Assembly: GCA_047605205.1 (NCBI GenBank)
Contig: JASGGE010000001.1
Coordinates: 62,001-126,000, forward strand
Direction of reading: 5' to 3'
Length of the DNA: 64,000 bases
DNA from: Siphonobacter sp047605205
GTDB lineage: Bacteria > Bacteroidota > Bacteroidia > Cytophagales > Spirosomataceae
The position numbers and the translations under genes were made by a program. The notes beneath the pieces are model-generated. The model was not told the origin of the DNA. It saw only the letters and a list, made by a program, of their open reading frames with translations, and searched no databases. Within the stretch, counting starts at the first letter, position 1, and each line of letters starts with the position of its first letter. This document shows positions 9,901 through 18,291 of the stretch, in pieces.

Positions 9901-11541
9901 TTGAATCGTCGCGATTTTATTCAATTGACAGGTTTAGGCACCGGGTCTATGTTTCTTGGGGGAATCCCTATCATTGGAAGAAGCGTAGATCCTCAGGTAC
10001 TACTAGAACCGGGCCTGGATGTTTCCATCAAAAAACGGCTGGCTGATGCTGCTTTGAATGAAGCGAAAAGCCTCGGAGCCAGCTATGCTGACGTTCGGAT
10101 TGGGCGTTACTTAAACCAGTTTGTCATTACCCGTGAAGATAAAATACAAAGTTTGGTGAATACCGAATCGTATGGAGTGGGCGTGCGGGTTATTGTTAAT
10201 GGCTGTTGGGGCTTTGCTTCATTGGGGGATGCACGTACGGATGCTGACTTAGCTCGTGTAGCTCAGAAGTCAGTAGCGATGGCAAAAGCCAATGCCGGGT
10301 TATCCCAGCGGCCTGTTGAGCTGGCACCTCAAAAAGGTCTCGGCGAGATTAGCTGGAAAACACCCATCCAGAAAAATGCTTTTGAAATTCCGGTTAAGGA
10401 AAAAGTTGATCAGCTGTTGGCAGTGAATGCCGAAGCCATGAAAAACGGAGCCAATTTTGTAAACTCGGTTCTCTTCATGATTAACGAACAGAAGTATTTT
10501 GCTTCGACAGACGGCTCCTATATTGATCAGGACATACACCGACTATGGCCTAATTTTTCGGTAACAGCTATTGATCCGAAAACCGGTAAATTCGAAAACC
10601 GGGATTCTCTGAGTGCCCCAATGGGCATGGGTTACGAATACCTGCAAACCAATCCGGCTGATAAAATAAAAGGAGTTACTACTCGCTACAACAAAGGCTA
10701 TGATATGCTCGAAGATGTAGCGGCGGCGGCTCAGCAGGCCAGGCAAAAGCTTTCTGCCAAATCGGTGGAAGCAGGAAAATATGATCTGGTACTGGACCCT
10801 TCGCATACCTGGTTAACCATTCACGAATCGGTAGGGCACCCACTTGAGCTGGATCGGGTACTGGGTTTTGAAGCTAACTTCGCAGGTACCTCTTTTGCTA
10901 CTATGGAAAAGCTCAAAACCAGGAATTTCCCTTATGGTAGTAAGCAGGTCAACTTAGTAGCCGATAAAACGCAGGTAGGGTCACTCGGTGCGGTTGGGTA
11001 TGACGACGAAGGCGTGCCCTGTAAACGCTGGGATCTGGTGAAAGAAGGCATTCTTGTTAATTTTCAGGCTACCCGTGATCAGGTGCATATGCTCGGCGAA
11101 AATGAATCGCATGGCTGTTCTTATGCTGATACCTGGAATCACGTTCAGTTCCAGCGGATGGCTAATGTATCTCTACAGCCCGGAAAAATGCCCTTATCGG
11201 TTGATGAAATGATTAAAGATGTGAAAAAAGGCATCTATATCATTGGCGACGGCTCTTATTCCATTGATCAGCAGCGGTATAACTTTCAGTTTGGTGGGCA
11301 GTTGTTTTATGAAATCAAGGATGGGAAAATAGCGGGGATGCTTAAAAATGTTGCCTATCAGTCTAACTCACAGGAGTTCTGGAATTCCTGCGTACAGGTA
11401 TGCGACGAGCGGGACTACCGGTTAGGGGGCTCTTTCTTTGACGGGAAAGGCCAACCCATTCAAAGTAATGCCGTTTCGCATGGAAGTGCTACGGCTCGGT
11501 TTAATGGCGTCAATGTATTAAACACAGCTCGTAAAATTTAA
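9901..11541 (+). CDS. TldD-family zinc metallopeptidase, copy 1, Tat-type leader
   Basis: 546-aa catalytic-type TldD subunit with a TTG start; the same TTG-AAT-CGT-CG start context is kept in copy 2, supporting this choice. The N-terminus MNRRDFIQLTG carries a twin-arginine motif followed by a hydrophobic stretch, suggesting Tat export, unlike cytoplasmic E. coli TldD. The zinc motif HESVGH (HExxxH) starts at H308. In E. coli a C-terminal cysteine is the third zinc ligand; here the corresponding end reads GGSFFDGKGQP with no cysteine, so the third ligand differs or lies elsewhere (C-rich CVQVCDERDY lies just before). Its likely partner is the upstream TldE copy. The gap to tldE copy 2 is 4 bases. 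Confidence 0.88.
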   Translation: MNRRDFIQLTGLGTGSMFLGGIPIIGRSVDPQVLLEPGLDVSIKKRLADAALNEAKSLGASYADVRIGRYLNQFVITREDKIQSLVNTESYGVGVRVIVNGCWGFASLGDARTDADLARVAQKSVAMAKANAGLSQRPVELAPQKGLGEISWKTPIQKNAFEIPVKEKVDQLLAVNAEAMKNGANFVNSVLFMINEQKYFASTDGSYIDQDIHRLWPNFSVTAIDPKTGKFENRDSLSAPMGMGYEYLQTNPADKIKGVTTRYNKGYDMLEDVAAAAQQARQKLSAKSVEAGKYDLVLDPSHTWLTIHESVGHPLELDRVLGFEANFAGTSFATMEKLKTRNFPYGSKQVNLVADKTQVGSLGAVGYDDEGVPCKRWDLVKEGILVNFQATRDQVHMLGENESHGCSYADTWNHVQFQRMANVSLQPGKMPLSVDEMIKDVKKGIYIIGDGSYSIDQQRYNFQFGGQLFYEIKDGKIAGMLKNVAYQSNSQEFWNSCVQVCDERDYRLGGSFFDGKGQPIQSNAVSHGSATARFNGVNVLNTARKI

Positions 11542-11545
11542 CCCC

Positions 11546-12895
11546 ATGGCAAAGATCTTAACCGAAGCAGAAGCAAAGGAAATTCTAACCAGGGTGTTAC
11601 GTCTTTCCAAAGCCGATAATTGCGAAGTTTCCCTGCAAGGTGGCGAACATAATAACATTCGTTATGCTCGTAACGAAGTGTCCACCTGCGGTAGTTCGGA
11701 ATATAAATCTCTACAGGTGCAATCGGCGTTTGGCAAAAAAGTGGGTACGGCCACCATTGACGAGTTCGATGACGCTGCTTTTGAAAAAGTAGTTCGTCGT
11801 TCTGAAGAGTTGGCCCGGCTAGCTCCTGAAAACCCTGAATACGTAAGTCCGTTAGGGCCACAAACGTATGGAGGTTCCAACGGTTATTTTGCCTCGACTG
11901 CCACTTTGTCCGCGGCCGACCGGGCTGCTGCGATTGGCAAAAGTTTACAGGTATCTAAAGCACAGGCTGGCGGGTCGCTTCTGACAGCTGGTTACCTGGA
12001 AGATCAGGTGCTGTATTCGGCCATGATGAATTCCAAAGGGCTTTTTGCCTATTATCCAAGCACACAAGTCAACTTTACCCTGACTGTTCGCACGCAGGAT
12101 GGTACGGGGTCAGGCTTTGCAGCTCGAGGTACGGGCGATTTTTCCAAACTTGATACGGAGGCTACGACCAGGATAGCTACTTACAAAGCTTTAGGTTCAG
12201 CCGGAGCCAAAGCCTTAGAACCGGGTAAATATACGGTTATCCTGGAACCACTTGCCGGAGCGGTATTACTTGAACATTTATTTAGTAATCTCGATGCCCG
12301 TAGTGCTGACGAGGGGCGTTCCTTCCTAAGCCAGATGGGCGGCAAGACCCGGCTGGGTGAAAAACTAATGGATGAACGAGTAACCATCTACTCCGATCCT
12401 ATGAATCCCGATCTTCCGTCTGCTCCGTGGGCAGGGGATGGGCGTCCGCTTCAAAAAATAAACTGGATTGAAAAAGGGGTGGTCAAAAACATGACCTATT
12501 CCCGTTACTGGGCTCAGAAAAAAGGGGTAACGGGCTCACCTCCTCCCAGTAATTTCATGATGGAAGGGGGCAATACATCACTCGAAGACATGATTAAAAG
12601 TACCGATCGGGGTATTCTGGTTACTAAATTCTGGTACATCCGTTCGGTGGATCCTCAGACACTTCTACTAACGGGCCTAACCCGCGACGGAACTTTCTAC
12701 ATCGAAAATGGTAAAATCAAGCATCCGGTGAAAAATTTCCGCTTTAATGAAAGCCCAGTAATTATGTTGAATAACGTAGAAGCACTCGGCAAACCCGAAC
12801 GGGTGGTAAGTACGGAAGGTTCTTTAGAAAACTATCTGGTGCCACCCATGAAAATCCGGGATTTTACATTTAGTAGTTTATCTGATGCCATTTAG
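11546..12895 (+). CDS. TldE/PmbA-family protein, copy 2
   Basis: 449-aa paralogue of the protein at 8501-9871, similar along nearly its whole length: both start MAxL-type with EAKxI, share NIRYARN, LEPGKYTVILEP, DERVTIYSDPMN and MKIRDFTFSSLSDA. It lacks HExxxH, as TldE subunits do, and lacks the glycine-rich insertion of copy 1. It has no signal peptide. It begins 4 bases after tldD copy 1, so the two gene pairs are one transcription unit. The arrangement shows a tandem duplication of a whole tldE-tldD pair followed by divergence. Confidence 0.88.
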   Translation: MAKILTEAEAKEILTRVLRLSKADNCEVSLQGGEHNNIRYARNEVSTCGSSEYKSLQVQSAFGKKVGTATIDEFDDAAFEKVVRRSEELARLAPENPEYVSPLGPQTYGGSNGYFASTATLSAADRAAAIGKSLQVSKAQAGGSLLTAGYLEDQVLYSAMMNSKGLFAYYPSTQVNFTLTVRTQDGTGSGFAARGTGDFSKLDTEATTRIATYKALGSAGAKALEPGKYTVILEPLAGAVLLEHLFSNLDARSADEGRSFLSQMGGKTRLGEKLMDERVTIYSDPMNPDLPSAPWAGDGRPLQKINWIEKGVVKNMTYSRYWAQKKGVTGSPPPSNFMMEGGNTSLEDMIKSTDRGILVTKFWYIRSVDPQTLLLTGLTRDGTFYIENGKIKHPVKNFRFNESPVIMLNNVEALGKPERVVSTEGSLENYLVPPMKIRDFTFSSLSDAI

Positions 12896-12953
12896 AAAGA
12901 CTTGTATATAGCCGAATCATCATATCTATCAAGATTTTCCACATCAAATCAGT

Positions 12954-12959
12954 AGGAGG
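12954..12959 (+). promoter_or_regulatory. Shine-Dalgarno site fixing the TTG start of tldD copy 2
   Basis: AGGAGG lies 8 bases before the TTG at 12968. Strong Shine-Dalgarno sites are uncommon in this phylum, so this one helps fix the non-ATG start and suggests that translation of tldD copy 2 is boosted independently of the preceding gene (72-base gap). Confidence 0.6.
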
Positions 12960-12967
12960 GCCAAGAC

Positions 12968-14611
12968 TTGAATCGTCGAGATTTTATACAATTATCGGGA
13001 TTAGGTGCCGGAGCATTTATGTTACCGTCGATACCCCTGATGGGGAATCCCGTTAGTCCTGAAGCATTGCTGGAGCCCGGTCTGGATATAGCGATAAAAA
13101 AACGCCTGGCGGACGCAGCTCTAAATGCGGCCAAAAGTAAAGGAGCTACCTACGCCGACGTTCGGATTGGGCGTTATTTAAATCAGTTTGTTATAACGCG
13201 TGAAAATAAAGTACAAAACATTGTCAATACCGAATCCTATGGTGTAGGAATTCGGGTGATTGCTAATGGCTGCTGGGGCTTTTCGGCTGTTGCTGATGCT
13301 CAGAATGAAAGCCAGATTGCGAAGGCTGCCGAACGAGCCGTAGCCATTGCGAAGGCTAATGCCAAGCTGGTTAAAGAGCCTTTACAATTAGCCCCCCAAA
13401 AAGGGTTTGGCGAGGTTAGCTGGAAAACTCCTGACATTAAAAATGCCTTTGAAGTACCGATTAAAGAGAAAGTAGACCTATTGATGACGGTGAATGATGC
13501 TGCCATGAAAAATGGGGCCAACTTTATCAATTCGGTCTTGTTTATGGTCAATGAGCAAAAGTATTTTGCTTCGACAGACGGCTCCTATATTGATCAGGAC
13601 GTTCACCGGATCTGGCCCAACTTTACCGTAACAGCGGTTGATAAGGCAACGGGTAAATTTCAGACACGCAACTCGCTGAGTGCTCCCGTCGGAATGAGCT
13701 ATGAATATCTTCAGACCAATCCTTCTGATAAAGTAACTGGCGTGACCACCCGCTACAATAAAGGGTATGACATGCTCGAGGACGTGATTCTGGCAGCGAA
13801 ACAAGCCAAAGAAAAAATTGTTGCTAAATCGGTAGAAGCCGGAAAATACGACCTGGTACTCGACCCCTCGCATACCTGGTTAACCATCCATGAGTCGGTA
13901 GGTCACCCCTTGGAGCTAGATCGTGTGCTGGGGTATGAAGCCAACTTTGCGGGTACATCTTTTGCCACGATGGACAAATGGAAAACCAAGAGCTTTCCTT
14001 ATGGTAGTAAGCAGGTAAATTTTATTGCGGATAAAACGCAGGTGGGCTCCTTAGGGGCAGTAGGCTGGGACGACGAAGGCGTGCAAACCAAACGCTGGGA
14101 TCTGGTAAAAGACGGCATTCTGGTAAACTATCAGGCCATTCGTGATCAGGTACATATGCTCGGAGAAAATGCTTCCCATGGCTGTTGCTATGCGGATAGT
14201 TGGGATTCTATTCAGTTCCAACGCATGGCTAACGTTTCTCTGTTACCCGGCAAAGACCCGCTTACGGTAGATGAAATGATAAAAGACGTTAAGAAAGGGA
14301 TTTATATCATTGGAGATGGCTCTTTCTCGATTGACCAGCAACGGTATAACTTCCAGTTCGGAGGGCAGCTTTTCTATGAAATCAAGGATGGAAAAATTGC
14401 CGGAATGCTTAAAGACGTTGCGTATCAGTCCAATACACAGGAATTCTGGAACTCCTGTGTGCAGGTTTGTGACGAACGGGACTATCGTTTGGGGGGATCA
14501 TTCTTTGACGGCAAAGGCCAGCCGTCACAGTCGAGTGCTGTATCACATGGTAGCTCAACAGCTCGCTTTACCGGCGTGAATGTGATCAATACGGCTCGCA
14601 AAATCGGGTAA
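12968..14611 (+). CDS. TldD-family zinc metallopeptidase, copy 2, Tat-type leader
   Basis: 547-aa paralogue of the protein at 9901-11541, with TTG start preceded by AGGAGG. The N-terminus MNRRDFIQLSGLGAGAF again has a twin-arginine motif and hydrophobic stretch. HESVGH starts at H308, the same residue number as in copy 1, so spacing is unchanged. The C-terminus GGSFFDGKGQPSQ also lacks the cysteine expected as third zinc ligand from E. coli TldD. A 42-base block (13559-13600) is identical to 10492-10533 in copy 1, showing either strong constraint or gene conversion. Likely works with TldE copy 2 as a peptide-trimming protease. Substrate unknown. Confidence 0.88.
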   Translation: MNRRDFIQLSGLGAGAFMLPSIPLMGNPVSPEALLEPGLDIAIKKRLADAALNAAKSKGATYADVRIGRYLNQFVITRENKVQNIVNTESYGVGIRVIANGCWGFSAVADAQNESQIAKAAERAVAIAKANAKLVKEPLQLAPQKGFGEVSWKTPDIKNAFEVPIKEKVDLLMTVNDAAMKNGANFINSVLFMVNEQKYFASTDGSYIDQDVHRIWPNFTVTAVDKATGKFQTRNSLSAPVGMSYEYLQTNPSDKVTGVTTRYNKGYDMLEDVILAAKQAKEKIVAKSVEAGKYDLVLDPSHTWLTIHESVGHPLELDRVLGYEANFAGTSFATMDKWKTKSFPYGSKQVNFIADKTQVGSLGAVGWDDEGVQTKRWDLVKDGILVNYQAIRDQVHMLGENASHGCCYADSWDSIQFQRMANVSLLPGKDPLTVDEMIKDVKKGIYIIGDGSFSIDQQRYNFQFGGQLFYEIKDGKIAGMLKDVAYQSNTQEFWNSCVQVCDERDYRLGGSFFDGKGQPSQSSAVSHGSSTARFTGVNVINTARKIG

Positions 14612-14619
14612 ACGTGCCA

Positions 14620-14651
14620 GGAGCTGAAGGGACAGCCAATTCTTCAGCTCC
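14620..14651 (+). terminator. hairpin between tldD copy 2 and the DUF4159 gene
   Basis: Perfect 10-bp stem GGAGCTGAAG / CTTCAGCTCC (14620-14629 and 14642-14651) with a 12-base loop, followed by the weak U-run ATTTTAT. It sits 8 bases after the tldD stop and 11 bases before the next start. It may be a partial terminator or an mRNA-processing or stability element that sets different levels for the two halves of the run. Confidence 0.5.
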
Positions 14652-14662
14652 ATTTTATACTT

Positions 14663-15280
14663 ATGAAACCTTTTGTTTTCACGCGTATTCAATACAACTC
14701 CGGCGACTGGGATACGGATCAACGCATGCCATCTAATCTGCTGAATTCGCTGGTGGAGTATACGACAGTACCGGTAGATCAGAAAGAACGGGTGGTGGCT
14801 CTCGGCAGCACCGACTTATTCAAAAGTCCGTTCTGCTATTTAAGTGGTCATAAGCTGGTGGAATTTTCTACTCAGGAGCGGGATCATTTCCGCCGTTATG
14901 TTCAGAATGGGGGCTTCGTTTTCGTGGATGATTGCAACCATGACATTGACGGATTATTTGCTAAATCGTTTGAAGAAGAGATGGATCGTACGTTTGGTCC
15001 ACACGCCTTGCAGAAAATCCCCAATGATCATCCGATTTATACGTGTTTTTTTAAATTCGAAAAAGGCCCGCCAACCACTTCATTTGAGCTGAATGGCTGG
15101 GGAGATGATCTCGTACACGACTATTTAAAAGCCATTATCATTAATCAGCGAATCGGCGTACTTTATAGCAACAAAGACTATGGCTGCGAATGGGATTATG
15201 ATTTCCGGAATAAACGTTTTATGGCGGAAGACAATACCAAATTTGGAGTCAACATCATTATGTACGCACTAACCGTTTAA
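14663..15280 (+). CDS. DUF4159 domain protein
   Basis: 205-aa soluble protein with no signal or membrane segment. Features of DUF4159 visible here are the N-terminal FxFTRIQYNSGDWDTD, the central GGFVFVDDCNHD strand-turn and the C-terminal GCEWDYDFRNK and FGVNIIMYALTV. The family has a glutamine-amidotransferase-like fold but usually no complete catalytic triad, and its biochemical role is unknown. It is often found beside MoxR/DUF58 genes, as it is here: the MoxR start follows after 3 bases. Probably an accessory factor of the MoxR-DUF58 module. Confidence 0.82.
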   Translation: MKPFVFTRIQYNSGDWDTDQRMPSNLLNSLVEYTTVPVDQKERVVALGSTDLFKSPFCYLSGHKLVEFSTQERDHFRRYVQNGGFVFVDDCNHDIDGLFAKSFEEEMDRTFGPHALQKIPNDHPIYTCFFKFEKGPPTTSFELNGWGDDLVHDYLKAIIINQRIGVLYSNKDYGCEWDYDFRNKRFMAEDNTKFGVNIIMYALTV

Positions 15281-15283
15281 AAC

Positions 15284-16264
15284 TTGAAAACGCAGGATTA
15301 TTACCAAGAATTGGTCAGTCGACTTCCCAAACTAAAAAAAGAGATTGCGAAAGTGATTGTGGGGCAGGAGGAAGCCATTAATGAAATTCTTATTTCGCTG
15401 CTGGCAGGGGGCCATTGTTTACTGGAAGGTGTGCCCGGGCTAGCCAAAACCTTAATGGTAAAAACCATGTCCGAAGCATTGGATATGAGCTTTAAACGTA
15501 TTCAGTTTACGCCTGATTTGATGCCAGGTGATATTGTTGGGACGGAAATTCTGGAAGAAGATCATGAAACGGGGCATAAAGTATTCAAATTTAGCCGGGG
15601 GCCATTGTTTGCTAACATCGTGCTGGCTGATGAAATTAACCGAACGCCACCTAAAACGCAGTCGGCTTTGCTAGAAGCCATGCAGGAAGGAAAAGTAACG
15701 TATGCCGGCACGGATTATCCGCTACCTAAGCCCTTTCTTATCATTGCTACCCAGAACCCGATTGAACAGGCTGGCACGTACCCACTTCCCGAAGCTCAGC
15801 TTGACCGTTTTTTACTTTACATCAAGCTAAGTTATCCTTCGGAACTTGAAGAACTGAACGTTTTAAAAAATACTACGGGTAATAAACGACCGGTGCTGGA
15901 AACCATTTTGACGGGTAGCGAAGTAGCCGATTTACAGGGGCTAACCCGGGAGGTTCATATTAGTGACGACCTGATTGCTTACATCAATAAACTGGTTCGG
16001 GGGACACGCCCCCAGAGTACGACCTGCGACTATGTGAAACAATGGTGCGACTGGGGGGCAGGCCCTCGGGCAGGTCAGGCTCTGGTTCTTTGTGCGAAAG
16101 CCCGGGCGGTTTTAAATGAGCGTTTTTCGGTTATCCCTCAGGATATTCAAACCCTGGCGTATCCGATTTTACGCCACCGGATGGCTCTTAATTTCAGGGC
16201 CGAAGCCGAGAATATTAGTCCAGACCAGGTTGTGGAGGAATTACTCAAAAGTATTAAACCGTAA
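15284..16264 (+). CDS. MoxR-family AAA+ ATPase
   Basis: 326-aa AAA+ ATPase of the MoxR family, TTG start 3 bases after the DUF4159 stop. Walker A is GVPGLAKT (49-56), Walker B LADEINR with D116/E117, sensor 1 IATQNPIEQAG, and the family signature LPEAQLDRFLL follows. MoxR ATPases act as chaperones that insert cofactors or activate protein complexes, working with von Willebrand factor A-type partners. The next gene (DUF58) is the classical partner. The short LNxR helix of the lid is present near the C-terminus (about 285-320). Confidence 0.93.
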   Translation: MKTQDYYQELVSRLPKLKKEIAKVIVGQEEAINEILISLLAGGHCLLEGVPGLAKTLMVKTMSEALDMSFKRIQFTPDLMPGDIVGTEILEEDHETGHKVFKFSRGPLFANIVLADEINRTPPKTQSALLEAMQEGKVTYAGTDYPLPKPFLIIATQNPIEQAGTYPLPEAQLDRFLLYIKLSYPSELEELNVLKNTTGNKRPVLETILTGSEVADLQGLTREVHISDDLIAYINKLVRGTRPQSTTCDYVKQWCDWGAGPRAGQALVLCAKARAVLNERFSVIPQDIQTLAYPILRHRMALNFRAEAENISPDQVVEELLKSIKP

Positions 16265-16273
16265 GAGGGCAAC

Positions 16274-17137
16274 ATGACGCAGCTGGCTTCGGATCTGATT
16301 AAATTAAATAACCTGCAATTAGCCGGACGACTGATCAGTGATGAATTAATGTTAGGAATTCACGCCAGTAAACGATCAGGGGCAGGAACGGAGTTTGAAC
16401 AGTATCGACATTATATCTCTGGTGACGATCCCAAACGAATTGACTGGAAGCTCTATGCCCGAAGTGGAAAACACCTGGTTCGGGAGTCTTCAACGGAAAG
16501 TAATTTACACTTGCGTTTTGTGATTGATTTGTCGGGTTCTATGAATTATCGGGAAGACTCCATTCGGCGGCTAGACTATGCTAAACTGATTCTGGCATCA
16601 CTGGCCTATCTCGGCTACCGGCAAGGAGATAAGCTCTCTTTATATGCTCTGCAAAAAGGAGGCGTACAAACCTTGGTTCCGGCGGGGAAGCAATCGTTTC
16701 AGAAAGTCTTATACGCCCTGCAAACAGCCCAGGCGACTGGCACCTGGTTTGCCGGGACACCTAAATTTCCTGAGTTTCAGAGCTCACAAAAAGAAGTGTT
16801 GGTGATGGTTTCGGACTTTCTACAAATCGGCCAGGAGTGGCTCGACCTTATTAAACAATTAGCCAACCCGCGGCGGGATGTGGTTTTGTTTCAGGTATTA
16901 GGTGATCAGGAAGTTAACTTCAGTTTGTCTGGCTTTTACCGATTCAAGGACCTCGAAACCGGGAAAGAAATAGAATTACAGGCCGAAGCCATCCGTGAGC
17001 GGGTACAGCAGGCCGCTACTTTGTATCTACAACAGTTGGAAGAACAACTCCGCATTCCGAATGTTCAATTGATTCGGGTTCAGTTAAGCGATTCCATTGC
17101 TCTGGTTCTGAAGAAATTTCTGATGGGGAGACCTTAG
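16274..17137 (+). CDS. DUF58 / von Willebrand A-like protein
   Basis: 287-aa DUF58 protein. The DUF58 signature GDDPKRIDWKLYARSGKHLVRE lies about residues 53-75 (quoted in parts: GDDPKRIDWK and LYARSGK). It is followed by a metal-ion-dependent adhesion-site-like motif D85-L-S87-G-S89 in FVIDLSGSMN, typical of a von Willebrand A fold. No membrane segment is seen. In MoxR operons this protein is the adaptor that links the ATPase to its target. It starts 9 bases after moxR and ends 2 bases before the next gene, so translation is probably coupled. Confidence 0.92.
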   Translation: MTQLASDLIKLNNLQLAGRLISDELMLGIHASKRSGAGTEFEQYRHYISGDDPKRIDWKLYARSGKHLVRESSTESNLHLRFVIDLSGSMNYREDSIRRLDYAKLILASLAYLGYRQGDKLSLYALQKGGVQTLVPAGKQSFQKVLYALQTAQATGTWFAGTPKFPEFQSSQKEVLVMVSDFLQIGQEWLDLIKQLANPRRDVVLFQVLGDQEVNFSLSGFYRFKDLETGKEIELQAEAIRERVQQAATLYLQQLEEQLRIPNVQLIRVQLSDSIALVLKKFLMGRP

Positions 17138-17139
17138 TT

Positions 17140-18291
17140 ATGCAACATCCGGTCTGGCTTTGGGGAATTGCCAGTATTCTTATTCCTCTACTTATTCATT
17201 TATGGCATCAGCAGAAAGGAAAGTCGCTGGATTGGGCTGCTATGCAATGGCTAAGTGAAAAAAATCAGCAACAACATCGAGGGTTACGCCTGGATAACTG
17301 GGTATTGTTAGTATTACGCTGCTTGCTTCTGATCCTTCTGAGTTTGTTATTAGCCAAACCCTTATGGAATGGATTGGCCCCCAAAAGCCAACACCACACC
17401 GTTCATTTGGTTCAACCCTCCGCACATCTTGTTAGTAATTTTCGTTTTGAACTGGAAAAAGCCCGGCAAAAAGGGGAGGATCTGTACTGGATTGCTCCCG
17501 GTACCCCGCCGGTAACAGATCTAATGAATATCCCTGCTCAGGTAATAGTTCAGCCAGCAGATATACAGAGTAGTATTAATTCGCTCCATCTGTCTAAAAC
17601 AAATTTCCTGCAGGTTTATATTAGTAATACATCCCGACTGGCTCAGGTTCCTTCCATTACGATCCCGACGGCTTTCGAGCTCCATACCGTGGCCGATTCG
17701 AGTGTTATCGGCCACTCTGTGTTGGCTTTTTCAAACGGAAAACAAGTAGGAATAAACGCTGATAATGAGTTAGATAGCCAGTTGAGTAATGGGAAAGTAG
17801 TACATGAGGGGCCATTAAGGGTTCACCTGGATTTTCAGAATAAAGTAGCTCAGAAAACAGTTGAGGCGGCCTTGGCTGCTTTACGTGAAGTATACAAACT
17901 TGATTTAACAGATGCGAAACAATCGGTGTATGATTGGGTTCTGACGGATCAACCCGTATTAAGTCCTAATCCTAAAACTTTGTATACGGTGTCTGGAATA
18001 GGAACGTCGCTTAAACCGAATGTTCAGATCACCCGGGAAGTATTAACCCCACAAACCTCTGATCTGGTTGCGAGTGGTCAACTTCCCGAGTGGCTTGGGG
18101 AGCAATTAGTCTCTTACTACCAATTGGATACGCGTCAATTGCCGTTAACGTCTCATATGCTGGCCGGTCTTTTTAAACAGCGACCCAACGAACAGCATAC
18201 CGAAACTGAAAATGGCTACCGATTTTTACTGTTGGGTTTCTTGGCTCTTGTGCTGGCAGAACGATGGCTGGCTTTAACGAAAAACGCATGA
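17140..18291 (+). CDS. BatA N-terminal-domain membrane protein
   Basis: 383-aa inner-membrane protein. The N-terminus HPVWLWGIASILIPLLIHLWH and the following LDWAAMQWL give the aerotolerance-regulator (BatA) N-terminal pattern. A second segment VLLVLRCLLLILLSLLLAKPLW spans the membrane near residues 53-75, and a third lies at the C-terminus (FLLLGFLALVLAERWLAL). The middle 270 residues are presumably periplasmic and have no recognised fold. It overlaps the next gene by four bases (ATGA at 18288-18291). Likely the membrane anchor for the MoxR/DUF58 machinery. Confidence 0.82.
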   Translation: MQHPVWLWGIASILIPLLIHLWHQQKGKSLDWAAMQWLSEKNQQQHRGLRLDNWVLLVLRCLLLILLSLLLAKPLWNGLAPKSQHHTVHLVQPSAHLVSNFRFELEKARQKGEDLYWIAPGTPPVTDLMNIPAQVIVQPADIQSSINSLHLSKTNFLQVYISNTSRLAQVPSITIPTAFELHTVADSSVIGHSVLAFSNGKQVGINADNELDSQLSNGKVVHEGPLRVHLDFQNKVAQKTVEAALAALREVYKLDLTDAKQSVYDWVLTDQPVLSPNPKTLYTVSGIGTSLKPNVQITREVLTPQTSDLVASGQLPEWLGEQLVSYYQLDTRQLPLTSHMLAGLFKQRPNEQHTETENGYRFLLLGFLALVLAERWLALTKNA

